NCBI GenBank assembly: GCA_038228295.1
Contig: JBBRPH010000021.1
Location: 1 to 64,000 of the forward strand
Length of the DNA: 64,000 nt
Direction of reading: 5' to 3'
Origin: JAICKM01 sp038228295
GTDB lineage: Bacteria > Chloroflexota > Chloroflexia > QHBQ01 > JAICKM01
Below the pieces are notes generated by a model, which ran no database searches, was not told where the DNA came from, and saw only the letters and a list, made by a program, of their open reading frames with translations. Position numbers and translations under genes: made by a program. Position 1 is the stretch's first letter. Every line of letters starts with the position of its first letter. This document shows positions 15,981-23,629 of the stretch, in pieces.

Positions 15981-16261
15981 TTGCAGACGGGCAGGCGCAC
16001 GCTAAAACCGGGATCGGGGTAGCCCTTGCCCGGTGCGCTGAAACCGGGGTCCACCGCCACGGCAGCCTGCCCACTGCGCGGCAGCCCAGCGCGAAAGCCG
16101 GGATCGCCGGCATGAACGCAGGTTGTCACCGGTGCCAGGACCGGTGGGGTCGGCGGCGTAGAGCCGCTAGCGCTGCTGCCGCCCGGCACGCTCAGCGCTA
16201 GCATTAGGACGACCGCCCCGGCCAAGACACGCAAGATGTGTGAGTTCGTTATCGTTAGCAT
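15977..16261 (-). CDS. Small secreted protein with three DPGF motifs between two Cys
   Basis: A 94-residue protein. The N-terminal signal peptide (ILRVLAGAVVLMLALSVPGG) is followed by a Ser/Pro/Thr linker. The mature part is a short Gly/Pro-rich segment in which DPGF occurs three times (GDPGFRAG, VDPGFSAPGKG, PDPGFSVRL). It is bracketed by Cys48 and the penultimate Cys93, so a disulfide-closed loop is possible. I recognise no family. An AGGAGGT Shine-Dalgarno lies about 14 nt upstream of the ATG. The gene overlaps the kinase-like gene by 4 nt. Confidence 0.6.
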   Translation of the reverse strand: MLTITNSHILRVLAGAVVLMLALSVPGGSSASGSTPPTPPVLAPVTTCVHAGDPGFRAGLPRSGQAAVAVDPGFSAPGKGYPDPGFSVRLPVCK

Positions 16262-16338
16262 AGACAGCTTAGTTTACCTCCTTGAAGATTCTACTAAAGC
16301 TCCCACTCTTGGATTCACACGAAAGTGGCGGCGCTTAA

Positions 16339-16680
16339 TTATTTTCGGTGTGTAGTTGGTCTACAACGCCAAAAGCTGAGGGTAACAAAGCCTAAAGGAG
16401 TTCGTGTATCCTTCCAGCGATCATACTCCGTACACGAAGTGGCTAACCGCAGTTGTAGCGGACTGTTGTGCTGTGCGAAATGGATCAGCTTCTTACGGCG
16501 AGGATGAATTGTGTAGCCAAAAGTTCCTACTTGCATGGATACCGAACGACCTTTGATAGCTACATACATTATTAGGGGACCCGTTAGAAACGCGAAAATC
16601 ACAACTCTTGCCACAAGCCACAGCTTGGGCGTTGTAGAGAATTGATCACTGTTCATAGACCACTTATGCAATTCATCCAC
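16339..16680 (-). CDS. Hypothetical small protein with one membrane helix (weak call)
   Basis: A 113-residue frame in a distinctly AT-richer stretch. One hydrophobic segment (LVARVVIFAFLTGPLIMYVAI, 21 residues) is followed by a basic, Arg/His-rich tail. There is no Shine-Dalgarno and no family resemblance. The composition differs from both neighbours, suggesting acquired or decaying DNA. It could be a remnant rather than a working gene. Confidence 0.3.
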   Translation of the reverse strand: MDELHKWSMNSDQFSTTPKLWLVARVVIFAFLTGPLIMYVAIKGRSVSMQVGTFGYTIHPRRKKLIHFAQHNSPLQLRLATSCTEYDRWKDTRTPLGFVTLSFWRCRPTTHRK

Positions 16681-16934
16681 GCTTGGCCTCGAATCTCGTG
16701 CGGCATCGTTGCGCCTGCGGTGCGGCTAACCCAACAATCAGCACCCTGCCCCGCGACCGGCCACTACCGCGATCTCTCCCGCCGGTTGTTGCGCCCCCTG
16801 TGGGCCGGGTCGCAGGGCGATGGTCGCAGGGCGGAGCCCCCTCCTACACTCCTACAATGCCGTGCAAGCGACCAGCGGGGTTGCCTCAGTATATTGACGC
16901 GCCCGCCCCGCGAAAAGTTCCCGCGCAGTAGAGC
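16681..16934. other. Non-coding stretch with one copy of a dispersed GGCGGAGCC repeat
   Basis: No supported gene is seen. GGGCGGAGCCCCCTCCTACA at about 16829-16848 is near-identical to two copies at 55363 and 55410. The remainder is low-complexity GC-rich sequence. Confidence 0.4.
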
Positions 16935-16966
16935 AAACGGCCACTGGAGCGCTCCAGTGGCCGTTT
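16935..16966 (-). terminator. 32-bp perfect palindrome downstream of clpC
   Basis: Both halves (16935-16950 and 16951-16966) are exact reverse complements with no spacer, centred on GAGCGCTC and flanked by AAA/TTT. It starts 36 bp after the clpC stop codon. It can form a terminator on the minus strand (short T3 tail); the perfect dyad would also suit a protein-binding site. Confidence 0.65.
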
Positions 16967-17002
16967 ACATCATTGGTGCCGCAAGCAGTCCCATTACATA
17001 AT

Positions 17003-19507
17003 TTAGATCACGGGTAAGTCAGCGGGTTGCGCCACCGGCAACGGCAGGACCACTGTCGGCTCGCCGATCACTTCAGGAGCCAGGGCACTACCGTCTTCGG
17101 CCACGCGAACCAAGATGCCCTGACCGGGTCGCGCCGCACCGCGCAGCAACAGCTTGCTGATCGGCGTTTCCAGGGCGCGCTGGATCTCACGCTTCAGCGG
17201 ACGTGCGCCAAAGGTGCGGTCGTAGCCGCGCTCGGCCAGCCAGGTGCGCGCCTCGTCGGTTAGTTCCAGCGACAGCCCTTGCGTCAACACGCGCCCAGCT
17301 AGTTCGCGGATCTGGATGTCCACGATTTGGCGTAGTTCATCCAGACTGAGCGGGCTGAACAGTATGACATCGTCAATCCGGTTCAGGAACTCCGGGCGGA
17401 ATGCCTCTTTCATGGCGCGGTCCACGCGACTGCGCGCTTCGGCCATTTCGTTGCGCGTGTCGGCAATGCCTTTCGGCGTGTGGAAGCCCAAGCCGCCGTT
17501 TTGCGGCAGGAACTGCGTACCGATATTGCTAGTCAGGATGATCAGCGTGTTGCGGAAGTCCACCGTGCGGCCGTGACCGTCAGTGAGCCGCCCGTCGTCC
17601 AGCACCTGCAACAGCGCGTTGAACACTTCGGGGTGGGCTTTCTCGATCTCATCGAACAGCACCACCTGATAGGGGCGGCGGCGCACCGCTTCGGTCAGTT
17701 GGCCGCCCTCATCGTAGCCGACATAGCCCGGCGGCGAGCCGATCAGGCGTGCCACCGTATGTCGTTCGCCGTACTCGCTCATATCCACGCGCACAATCGC
17801 GTCTTCATCATCGAACATGAAGGCGGCCAGCGCCTTCGCCAGTTCGGTTTTGCCCACGCCCGTCGGGCCGACAAAGATGAACGACCCCATTGGGCGCTTC
17901 GGATCTTTGAGACCGGCACGCGCCCGACGAATAGCGTCGGACACAGCGGCAATCGCCTCTTGCTGCCCGATCACTCGCTCGTGCAGGTGATCTTCCATGT
18001 CCACCAGTTTTTGCATCTCGTCGGCCAGCATCCGCTTCACTGGCACGCCGGTCCAGCGGGCCACCACATCGGCCACGTCTTCCTCGTCCACGATCTCATC
18101 CAGGTTGTGCTCGCGGAAAAAGTCGCCGCGCTTGCTGTTGAACTCTTCCTCACGCAGCAGCAGTTCGGCTTTCAGGCGCGCCGCCTCGGCGTAGTCTTGG
18201 CGCTGACCGGCCTCTTCCATTTGCGCTTCCAGATCAGCCAGCAGCGTCTCCAGGTCGCGCACTTCAGGCGGCAAGCTGAACACTTCGAGGCGTACCTTCG
18301 CGGCGGCTTCGTCCATCAGGTCAATGGCCTTGTCGGGCAGGAAACGGTCCTGGATATAGCGGGTGGACAGCCCTACCGCAGCATCCAGCGCCGCATCGGT
18401 GATTTTGAGGCCGTGATGTTCCTCATAGCGCGGGCGCAAGCCATGCAGGATCAGCAGCGCATCTTCCGCCGACGGCTGCTCCACGAACACGGTAGCGAAG
18501 CGCCGTTCCAGAGCCGCGTCTTTTTCGATATGCTTGCGGTACTCATCCAACGTGGTTGCGCCAATGCACTGCAACTCGCCGCGCGCCAGGGCGGGCTTGA
18601 GCATATTGGTCGCATCCAGCGCGCCTTCGGCCGCCCCGGCCCCGACGACAGTGTGCAGTTCGTCAATAAAGAGGATAACCTCTTTGGCCGCCTGCTTCAC
18701 CTCGTCCATGACCGCTTTCAGCCGCTCCTCGAACTCACCGCGGAAGCGGCTACCCGCCACCAGCGCGCCCATATCGAGCGCCAGCACACGCTTGCCACGC
18801 AACAGTTGCGGCACGCTGCCGGCGGCGATCTGCTGGGCCAGCCCTTCGACGATGGCGGTCTTACCCACGCCCGGCTCGCCGATCAGCACCGGGTTGTTTT
18901 TGGTGCGTCGGCATAGCACCTGCATCACGCGCCGGATCTCGGCATCGCGCCCGATCACCGGGTCGAGTTGGCCTTCGCGGGCCATGCGGGTCAGATCGTG
19001 GCTATAGCGTTCGAGCGCTTGGTAACGCCCGTCGGCGTTGGGGTCGGTGATGCGGGCATTGCCGCGAATCTCTTGCAATGCTGTGCTAACACCGGCTTGG
19101 TCCACGTTGATCTCGCCTAACAGGCGGGCCGCCGTGCCGCCGCGCTCGGCGGTAATCGCTAGGAACAGATGCTCCACGCCGATAAACTCATCGCCCAACT
19201 TGGCCGCTTCTTCGGCGGCGGCGCTGACCACACGCTGGGCCCGCATACTGATGTGGATTTGCGCCAGCCCGCTGTAGCTAGAATAGAGCCGTGGGCTGCT
19301 GTTCAACTGATCGTCGAGTTTGCGAGCCAGGGCCCGTGGGTCGCCGTTCAGCTTTTCGATAATCTTGGAGATCAAGCCGTCGCGCGGCTTGAGCAGCGCC
19401 AGCAAAATATGCTCCACATCCAGTTGGCTATGGCGCTTCTGCTGGACAATTTCCTGCGCGTTCCGCAGGGCTTCCTGCGCGCGCTCGGTAAATCCGTTAT
19501 TTGGCAT
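17003..19507 (-). CDS. clpC: ClpC-type AAA+ unfoldase (Hsp100)
   Basis: An 834-residue protein with an N-terminal double Clp_N repeat (1-150). AAA-1 has Walker A GEPGVGKT (210-217) and Walker B VILFIDELHT. A short middle region (about 410-470) has a UVR-like helix pair. AAA-2 has Walker A GPTGVGKT (547-554). A GGLGFH loop in AAA-2 fits the ClpP-binding LGF loop, and the short middle domain rules out ClpB. It unfolds proteins for ClpP degradation; clpP is not in the window. It lies 195 bp downstream of hspR on the same strand, so heat-shock control through HspR is likely. A 32-bp palindrome ends the unit. Confidence 0.93.
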   Translation of the reverse strand: MPNNGFTERAQEALRNAQEIVQQKRHSQLDVEHILLALLKPRDGLISKIIEKLNGDPRALARKLDDQLNSSPRLYSSYSGLAQIHISMRAQRVVSAAAEEAAKLGDEFIGVEHLFLAITAERGGTAARLLGEINVDQAGVSTALQEIRGNARITDPNADGRYQALERYSHDLTRMAREGQLDPVIGRDAEIRRVMQVLCRRTKNNPVLIGEPGVGKTAIVEGLAQQIAAGSVPQLLRGKRVLALDMGALVAGSRFRGEFEERLKAVMDEVKQAAKEVILFIDELHTVVGAGAAEGALDATNMLKPALARGELQCIGATTLDEYRKHIEKDAALERRFATVFVEQPSAEDALLILHGLRPRYEEHHGLKITDAALDAAVGLSTRYIQDRFLPDKAIDLMDEAAAKVRLEVFSLPPEVRDLETLLADLEAQMEEAGQRQDYAEAARLKAELLLREEEFNSKRGDFFREHNLDEIVDEEDVADVVARWTGVPVKRMLADEMQKLVDMEDHLHERVIGQQEAIAAVSDAIRRARAGLKDPKRPMGSFIFVGPTGVGKTELAKALAAFMFDDEDAIVRVDMSEYGERHTVARLIGSPPGYVGYDEGGQLTEAVRRRPYQVVLFDEIEKAHPEVFNALLQVLDDGRLTDGHGRTVDFRNTLIILTSNIGTQFLPQNGGLGFHTPKGIADTRNEMAEARSRVDRAMKEAFRPEFLNRIDDVILFSPLSLDELRQIVDIQIRELAGRVLTQGLSLELTDEARTWLAERGYDRTFGARPLKREIQRALETPISKLLLRGAARPGQGILVRVAEDGSALAPEVIGEPTVVLPLPVAQPADLPVI

Positions 19508-19701
19508 GGACTATCTTTCTGATACACCGGCCTGTGGGCAGGCCCGGCATACCCCCTATAAATTGCCGCGTCCAAAGGCGTTACCGCCCCACTAAAGTAT
19601 ACGCAACTTGGATTGGTCCGGTGCTGTAAAGTTACTGATCAATATTACGAAGATTGTAGCTCTTCGGTAACGGTCCAACTTCACGTCACTTAATCCAGCC
19701 G

Positions 19702-20010
19702 CTACATATCTATGTCTAATTCCCGCCGTATCACAGCAAGTTCACGGTGCAAATCGAGGATCAGTTGGCGCATATGCAAGATCACTTCCGCGCCCGCCAG
19801 ATTCACGCCTAGTTCGCTGGTCAGTCGTTGCATCACGCGGATGCGCTCCAGGTCGCGGTCAGAGTAGAGGCGGATATTGCCCCGGCTGCGGCGCGGTTCG
19901 ATCAGCCCCTCGCGTTCATAGAGGCGCAAGGTCTGCGGATGTACGCCCAGCACCTGGGCCGCGATGCTGATCACATAGCGCGGCTCTTCGTCAGGAATCG
20001 CAGGCATCAT
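19702..20010 (-). CDS. hspR: HspR, MerR-family heat-shock repressor
   Basis: A 102-residue protein. The MerR-type winged helix is clear: YVISIAAQVLGVHPQTLRLY, then EREGLIEPRRSRGNIRLYSD and DLERIRVMQRLTSELGVNLAG. The GVNLAG ending of the DNA-binding part and the short C-terminal coiled coil are HspR hallmarks. HspR represses chaperone operons by binding HAIR inverted repeats, with DnaK as co-repressor in actinobacteria. Here it overlaps dnaJ by 4 nt (ATGA) and precedes clpC, so it probably represses its own operon through the site at 21157-21177. Confidence 0.93.
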   Translation of the reverse strand: MMPAIPDEEPRYVISIAAQVLGVHPQTLRLYEREGLIEPRRSRGNIRLYSDRDLERIRVMQRLTSELGVNLAGAEVILHMRQLILDLHRELAVIRRELDIDM

Positions 20011-21083
20011 CCGCCGGCCTCCTGCGGCTCGGTAAGCGCCCGCAGTTGCTCAAACAACGCTTTTTCCTCGTCACTCAGACTTTTCGGCAATTGCGCTTCG
20101 GTTTTCACCAGAAGATCACCGCGCTTAGTTGCGTCCCCCAGCTTGGGCATCCCCTGCCCTTTGAGCCGGATCACCCGCCCGTTCTGCGTGTCGGGCGGGA
20201 TATTAAGCGCCAGACTGGTGCCTTTCAGCGTCGGCACGCGCACCTCGCCACCTAGGATCATCGTGTACAGCGGCACCGGCACGCTCAGGCTCAGATCGTC
20301 GCCTTTACGCTCATAGCGCATATGTGGTAACACGGTAACCACCAGGAACAGGTCACCGCGCGGCTGGCCGGGCGCGCCGGGGCTGCCTTCGCCGCGCACG
20401 CGCACCTTCGCGCCGCTATGCACGCCGGCCGGGATTTTCACCTCGATGGTTTTGAGGCGCGTAGTCACGCCGCTGCCGCCACAGGTGGGACAAGCCCGTC
20501 CGTTCTGCACACCGCTACCATTGCAGGTGGGGCAATGGTCCTCGACCTGCATTTGTAGGTTGCGCGCCGTGCCGCTAAACGCCTCTTCCAGCGTAATCTC
20601 GACCGGATGCTCAAAGTCGGAGCCGCGCCGCGCCACGCGCCGGCCCGCGCCACCGAACGGATCGCCCGCTATACCAGGGACACCGCCGGGATTAGCCATA
20701 CCGCCACGCGCGCCCATGCCGCCGAACAGGTTCTCGAAAAAGTCGCTGAAGCCTTCGCTGCTAACGGTGCCGGCGCCATAACTGCGCGCGCCGGGAGCGC
20801 CGGCACCTCCGTAACGGCTGAAATCGAAATCGCCGGGCGATCCGCCCATCTTTTCGTACTGCTCCCAGTCGGAGCCGAAGCGGTCGTATTTCTTGCGCTT
20901 ATCGGCATCGCTGAGGACTTCATAGGCTTCGTTGATCTCTTTGAACTTGGCCTCAGCAGTATTGTCGTTAGGATTCACATCGGGATGATATTTGCGCGCC
21001 ATTTTGCGATAGGCCGAGCGCACCTCGCCTTCGCTCGCGTCGCGTTTCAGCCCCAACGTGGAGTAATAATCTTTAACTTGCAT
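20007..21083 (-). CDS. dnaJ: DnaJ/CbpA-like J-domain co-chaperone with a half-size zinc finger
   Basis: A 358-residue protein. The J domain (1-70) has HPD at residues 33-35 in KYHPDVNPND. A Gly/Phe-rich linker (about 85-150) follows. The zinc-finger region holds only two CxxCxGxG motifs (CPTCNGSG and CPTCGGSG) instead of four, so a single or no zinc site. Two C-terminal substrate-binding beta domains and a dimerisation end complete it. It hands unfolded proteins to DnaK and stimulates its ATPase. It is the first gene of the minus-strand unit dnaJ-hspR-clpC. The reduced finger is the odd point; sequence around it is otherwise intact. Confidence 0.92.
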   Translation of the reverse strand: MQVKDYYSTLGLKRDASEGEVRSAYRKMARKYHPDVNPNDNTAEAKFKEINEAYEVLSDADKRKKYDRFGSDWEQYEKMGGSPGDFDFSRYGGAGAPGARSYGAGTVSSEGFSDFFENLFGGMGARGGMANPGGVPGIAGDPFGGAGRRVARRGSDFEHPVEITLEEAFSGTARNLQMQVEDHCPTCNGSGVQNGRACPTCGGSGVTTRLKTIEVKIPAGVHSGAKVRVRGEGSPGAPGQPRGDLFLVVTVLPHMRYERKGDDLSLSVPVPLYTMILGGEVRVPTLKGTSLALNIPPDTQNGRVIRLKGQGMPKLGDATKRGDLLVKTEAQLPKSLSDEEKALFEQLRALTEPQEAGG

Positions 21084-21146
21084 TGCGCTCCACCTCTGCC
21101 CGGTCTTATGCTACCCCAGGCAGCCTTCATGTGATTTCTTTGCTAG

Positions 21147-21177
21147 ATTATAGCGGCTTGATAAAAGTGTTGTCAAC
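21147..21177 (-). promoter_or_regulatory. dnaJ-hspR promoter overlapped by a HAIR-like HspR operator
   Basis: On the minus strand TTGACA (21176-21171), an 18-bp spacer and TATAAT (21152-21147) form a consensus vegetative promoter. The 21-bp segment 21157-21177 reads CTTGATA-N7-TGTCAAC, close to the HAIR consensus CTTGAGT-N7-ACTCAAG, keeping the outer CTTGA/TCAA arms. It covers the -35, so bound HspR would block RNA polymerase. Confidence 0.7.
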
Positions 21178-21227
21178 ATTGCCGGACGAGTTTTGTATTG
21201 GACTTGTGTTAGAGTTTCCACCTTCAG

Positions 21228-22499
21228 CTAGGGCGCGCCGATAGGGGGCGATGGGGTTTCCGGGTAGGGCTGTTCACCGATCAAGCGGCGCAGGGACCAG
21301 CCGACAGTCAGCAGAATCCAGAGTCCGGTGGGGGCCAGCGGCCAACCGCTGGCGGCCAAACTCAGCAGTGTCACCCCCCAACCCAACCAGAGCCAAGCGA
21401 TCATCCGGCGGTCGTGGTCGGCAATAGCACCGGCCGCTAAAATCCAGCCGGGCACCAGGATCAGAGTCAGATCGTGTAGCAGCAGATAGGGGGTGATGAG
21501 TTGGTGTGCGAGGAGGGACACAGCCCAGCGCCGACTCCAAGCCGGATTATCCGGCTGCCAGCGACCACCACCGAGCCGTGGGCTTAACCAGAGTGCGCCC
21601 ACCAGCAGCAAAGACAGCCCCATCAGCCCCAATGCGAGTAAATTGGCGTTGGGCGTATCGCCGAGCAGGCGCACCACCTGTCCGCGCCAATTCTCCATGC
21701 CGCTCGGCACCAGCGTCGGATCAGAGGGATAGCCGCCCACGCTAAGTACGAGCCGTATATAGCGCAGCGGCCAATCCAGCCCCAGGAACGGCATAAGGGC
21801 GATACTGAAGCTGCCCAGCGTGAGTGTCAGCGCGCCCAACGCCCGCCGGCGCCGCATGATCAGCAGTACAAAGATGGGGACCAGTACGGCCTGGGGTTTG
21901 ATGGCACCCAACGCCAGAGCGATCCCCGCCGCCCCGTCACGGCCCCGGCGCAAGGCCACAGCGGCCGCCGCCCAACTCAGCAACAGCAAAAGGCTGCTTT
22001 GCCCTATAAGCAGGGTTTCAAAAACCGGAAAGAAGCTGAGTGCTGCTAACCCTGCGAGCAGACGGTCGCGCCGTTGCACCGGCCAGCCATGCGCTAGTAG
22101 CCGGAGACTTGCGCCCAGCAGAGCCAGCCCTAAAAGCGTCCAGGCGGCAAAAATCAAGGGGTACGTGAGATGGGCGGCCAGCAGCGGAGCCAGCAGCAGC
22201 GGTTCAAGCGGCAGGTGGACAAAAGGCAACACCCGTACCAGCCCCAAATGACCCGCTTGCAGAATCGCCCTTTGGGCCGTAGCCTGAGTCGCACGGTCGT
22301 AAAGCCGGCTAGGCTGGTCACTACTAATGATCCAGGCACCACTAAGGTTCGAGAGGAGATCGCCCGCGACTACATAGGCCACCGGGCCACCGCGTTGCTG
22401 GATCGTCAGCCCCGCCAACACGATATACAGGCCCAGCAAGGTGAGGCTGAGGCCCACGCCCAACCGGCGGGCGACACGGGGTAATAGGATCACGTACAC
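21228..22499 (-). CDS. GT87-family (DUF2029) membrane mannosyltransferase-like protein, paralogue 1
   Basis: A 423-residue protein with about 10 membrane helices, starting at GTG 22499. GT87 landmarks: a first-loop GDLLSNLSGAWII...RLYDRATQ segment, LLIGQSSLLLLLSW, and the KPQ motif in LGAIKPQAVLVP. Family members (for example the PimE and DUF2029 enzymes of actinobacteria) add mannose or arabinose from polyprenyl-phosphate donors on the outer face of the membrane. The usual Asp of the first loop appears as GDLL. It is monocistronic and divergent from the zinc-ribbon genes at 22655. Acceptor unknown. Confidence 0.82.
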   Translation of the reverse strand: MYVILLPRVARRLGVGLSLTLLGLYIVLAGLTIQQRGGPVAYVVAGDLLSNLSGAWIISSDQPSRLYDRATQATAQRAILQAGHLGLVRVLPFVHLPLEPLLLAPLLAAHLTYPLIFAAWTLLGLALLGASLRLLAHGWPVQRRDRLLAGLAALSFFPVFETLLIGQSSLLLLLSWAAAAVALRRGRDGAAGIALALGAIKPQAVLVPIFVLLIMRRRRALGALTLTLGSFSIALMPFLGLDWPLRYIRLVLSVGGYPSDPTLVPSGMENWRGQVVRLLGDTPNANLLALGLMGLSLLLVGALWLSPRLGGGRWQPDNPAWSRRWAVSLLAHQLITPYLLLHDLTLILVPGWILAAGAIADHDRRMIAWLWLGWGVTLLSLAASGWPLAPTGLWILLTVGWSLRRLIGEQPYPETPSPPIGAP

Positions 22500-22654
22500 C
22501 TCACGGCGCTACTCTTCCTGTTGTGGCGGCTGCACCGGGCCTATTATATACCACAGCGCTGGATCTTGCAGGCTTTGATGCAGCGTGCTATAGTGTCCGC
22601 GTGGCTGTTGCCACCTACACCCGGCGGCAAACCCTGCACTAGTAAGGGGACTCG

Positions 22655-23059
22655 ATGACCATGGATCGGCGTAAGCGCACCCGCTACACGCTAGTGCTTT
22701 CGGCCCTACTGCTCAGTCTGAGCAGTGTTTGCTTCTATGCTGCTGTACTCAGCCCATTGCTGCACGACCTATTCTTCAGCAGCCGGCCTAGTGCGCGGCA
22801 ATTAGCGCGCTATAATTATGCTCTGGGCTGGGGTATCGGCTTTATTGTGCTGATCCTGGTGTTCTCCGCGATCACCCTGATCCTAACGGGCAGCGAAATG
22901 GTGATCCGGCGGGTGCGCCAAACCCTGCTAATCTGCCCGCACTGTGCGGCGTTGGACGGTGGGGCGACGGGGCGGTTTCGCCGCAGCCCGGTTAAAGGCA
23001 CCGGCTGGGAGGAAGTCGCGTGTTCCACCTGTCGCCATACGTGGTATGTGCAGCCGTAA
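22655..23059 (+). CDS. Two-helix membrane protein with a C-terminal zinc ribbon, paralogue 1
   Basis: A 134-residue protein. A basic N-terminus is followed by two membrane helices (about 12-35 and 62-88) and a cytoplasmic C-terminal zinc ribbon: CPHC-(about 25)-CSTC, with GTGWEEVACSTCRHTWYV around the second knuckle. I recognise no named family; the ribbon probably binds structural zinc. A paralogue with the same plan follows 30 bp downstream, so the pair arose by tandem duplication. Both sit between GT87 genes that run the other way. Function unknown. Confidence 0.75.
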   Translation: MTMDRRKRTRYTLVLSALLLSLSSVCFYAAVLSPLLHDLFFSSRPSARQLARYNYALGWGIGFIVLILVFSAITLILTGSEMVIRRVRQTLLICPHCAALDGGATGRFRRSPVKGTGWEEVACSTCRHTWYVQP

Positions 23060-23089
23060 CCTTGCCCGTTAGCCGAGAGATGACTGACT

Positions 23090-23587
23090 ATGGATGCTCA
23101 GAAGCCGGATGATAAGATCAGCGTGCGCGCTACACCGCCTACAGCGGGTGGGCCGTCCGGCAGCCCGCCGCGACGCAATCCGCCCAACGCCGTCTCGCGC
23201 CAATATATGGAAGACCATCCGATCCTAATTCCCGTGGTAACTCTGCTTGTCGGCGGTCTATGCCTCTACGCCACGCTGTTCACTACCGCCTTCCGCGATC
23301 TGCAATTGGGGTCCAATCCCCTAGCCGGCAACGTGGGCGCGTACAACGGCATGATCGGCTATATTGATGCCTTTGTCATCGGCCTCATGTTTCTGTCGCT
23401 GATTTTCCTCGGCATCCACGGGGTGGAGCGAGGGCTGCATCGCCTGCGGCGGCGCGCCCGTGTGTGCCCGCGCTGTGCCGCCGCCGAGGTCGGCCGTGCC
23501 CGCTTCTCCGCTGTCACCATCGCGGGCACCGGTTGGGATGAAGTGACCTGCCCGGCCTGTGGGCACCAGTGGCACGCGAAAACGTAA
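23090..23587 (+). CDS. Two-helix membrane protein with a C-terminal zinc ribbon, paralogue 2
   Basis: A 165-residue paralogue of the preceding gene with an extra Pro/Gly-rich N-terminal extension of about 40 residues. Two membrane helices follow, then the ribbon CPRC...CPACGHQWHAKT, with GTGWDEVTCPACGH aligning to GTGWEEVACSTCRH of paralogue 1. All four Cys are kept. It is co-transcribed with paralogue 1 (30-bp gap). Function unknown; tandem retention suggests a heteromeric or dosage role. Confidence 0.78.
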   Translation: MDAQKPDDKISVRATPPTAGGPSGSPPRRNPPNAVSRQYMEDHPILIPVVTLLVGGLCLYATLFTTAFRDLQLGSNPLAGNVGAYNGMIGYIDAFVIGLMFLSLIFLGIHGVERGLHRLRRRARVCPRCAAAEVGRARFSAVTIAGTGWDEVTCPACGHQWHAKT

Positions 23588-23629
23588 TGGGTAAATTGCG
23601 ATTGTGATCTAATGAAGTTGCATCACGCA

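Noticed and set aside
17480..18916. A 478-codon open frame on the plus strand inside clpC
   Set aside because: It is fully antisense to a clearly conserved AAA+ gene, has no family motifs and is His/Gln/Arg-rich as expected for the complement of GC-rich coding DNA.
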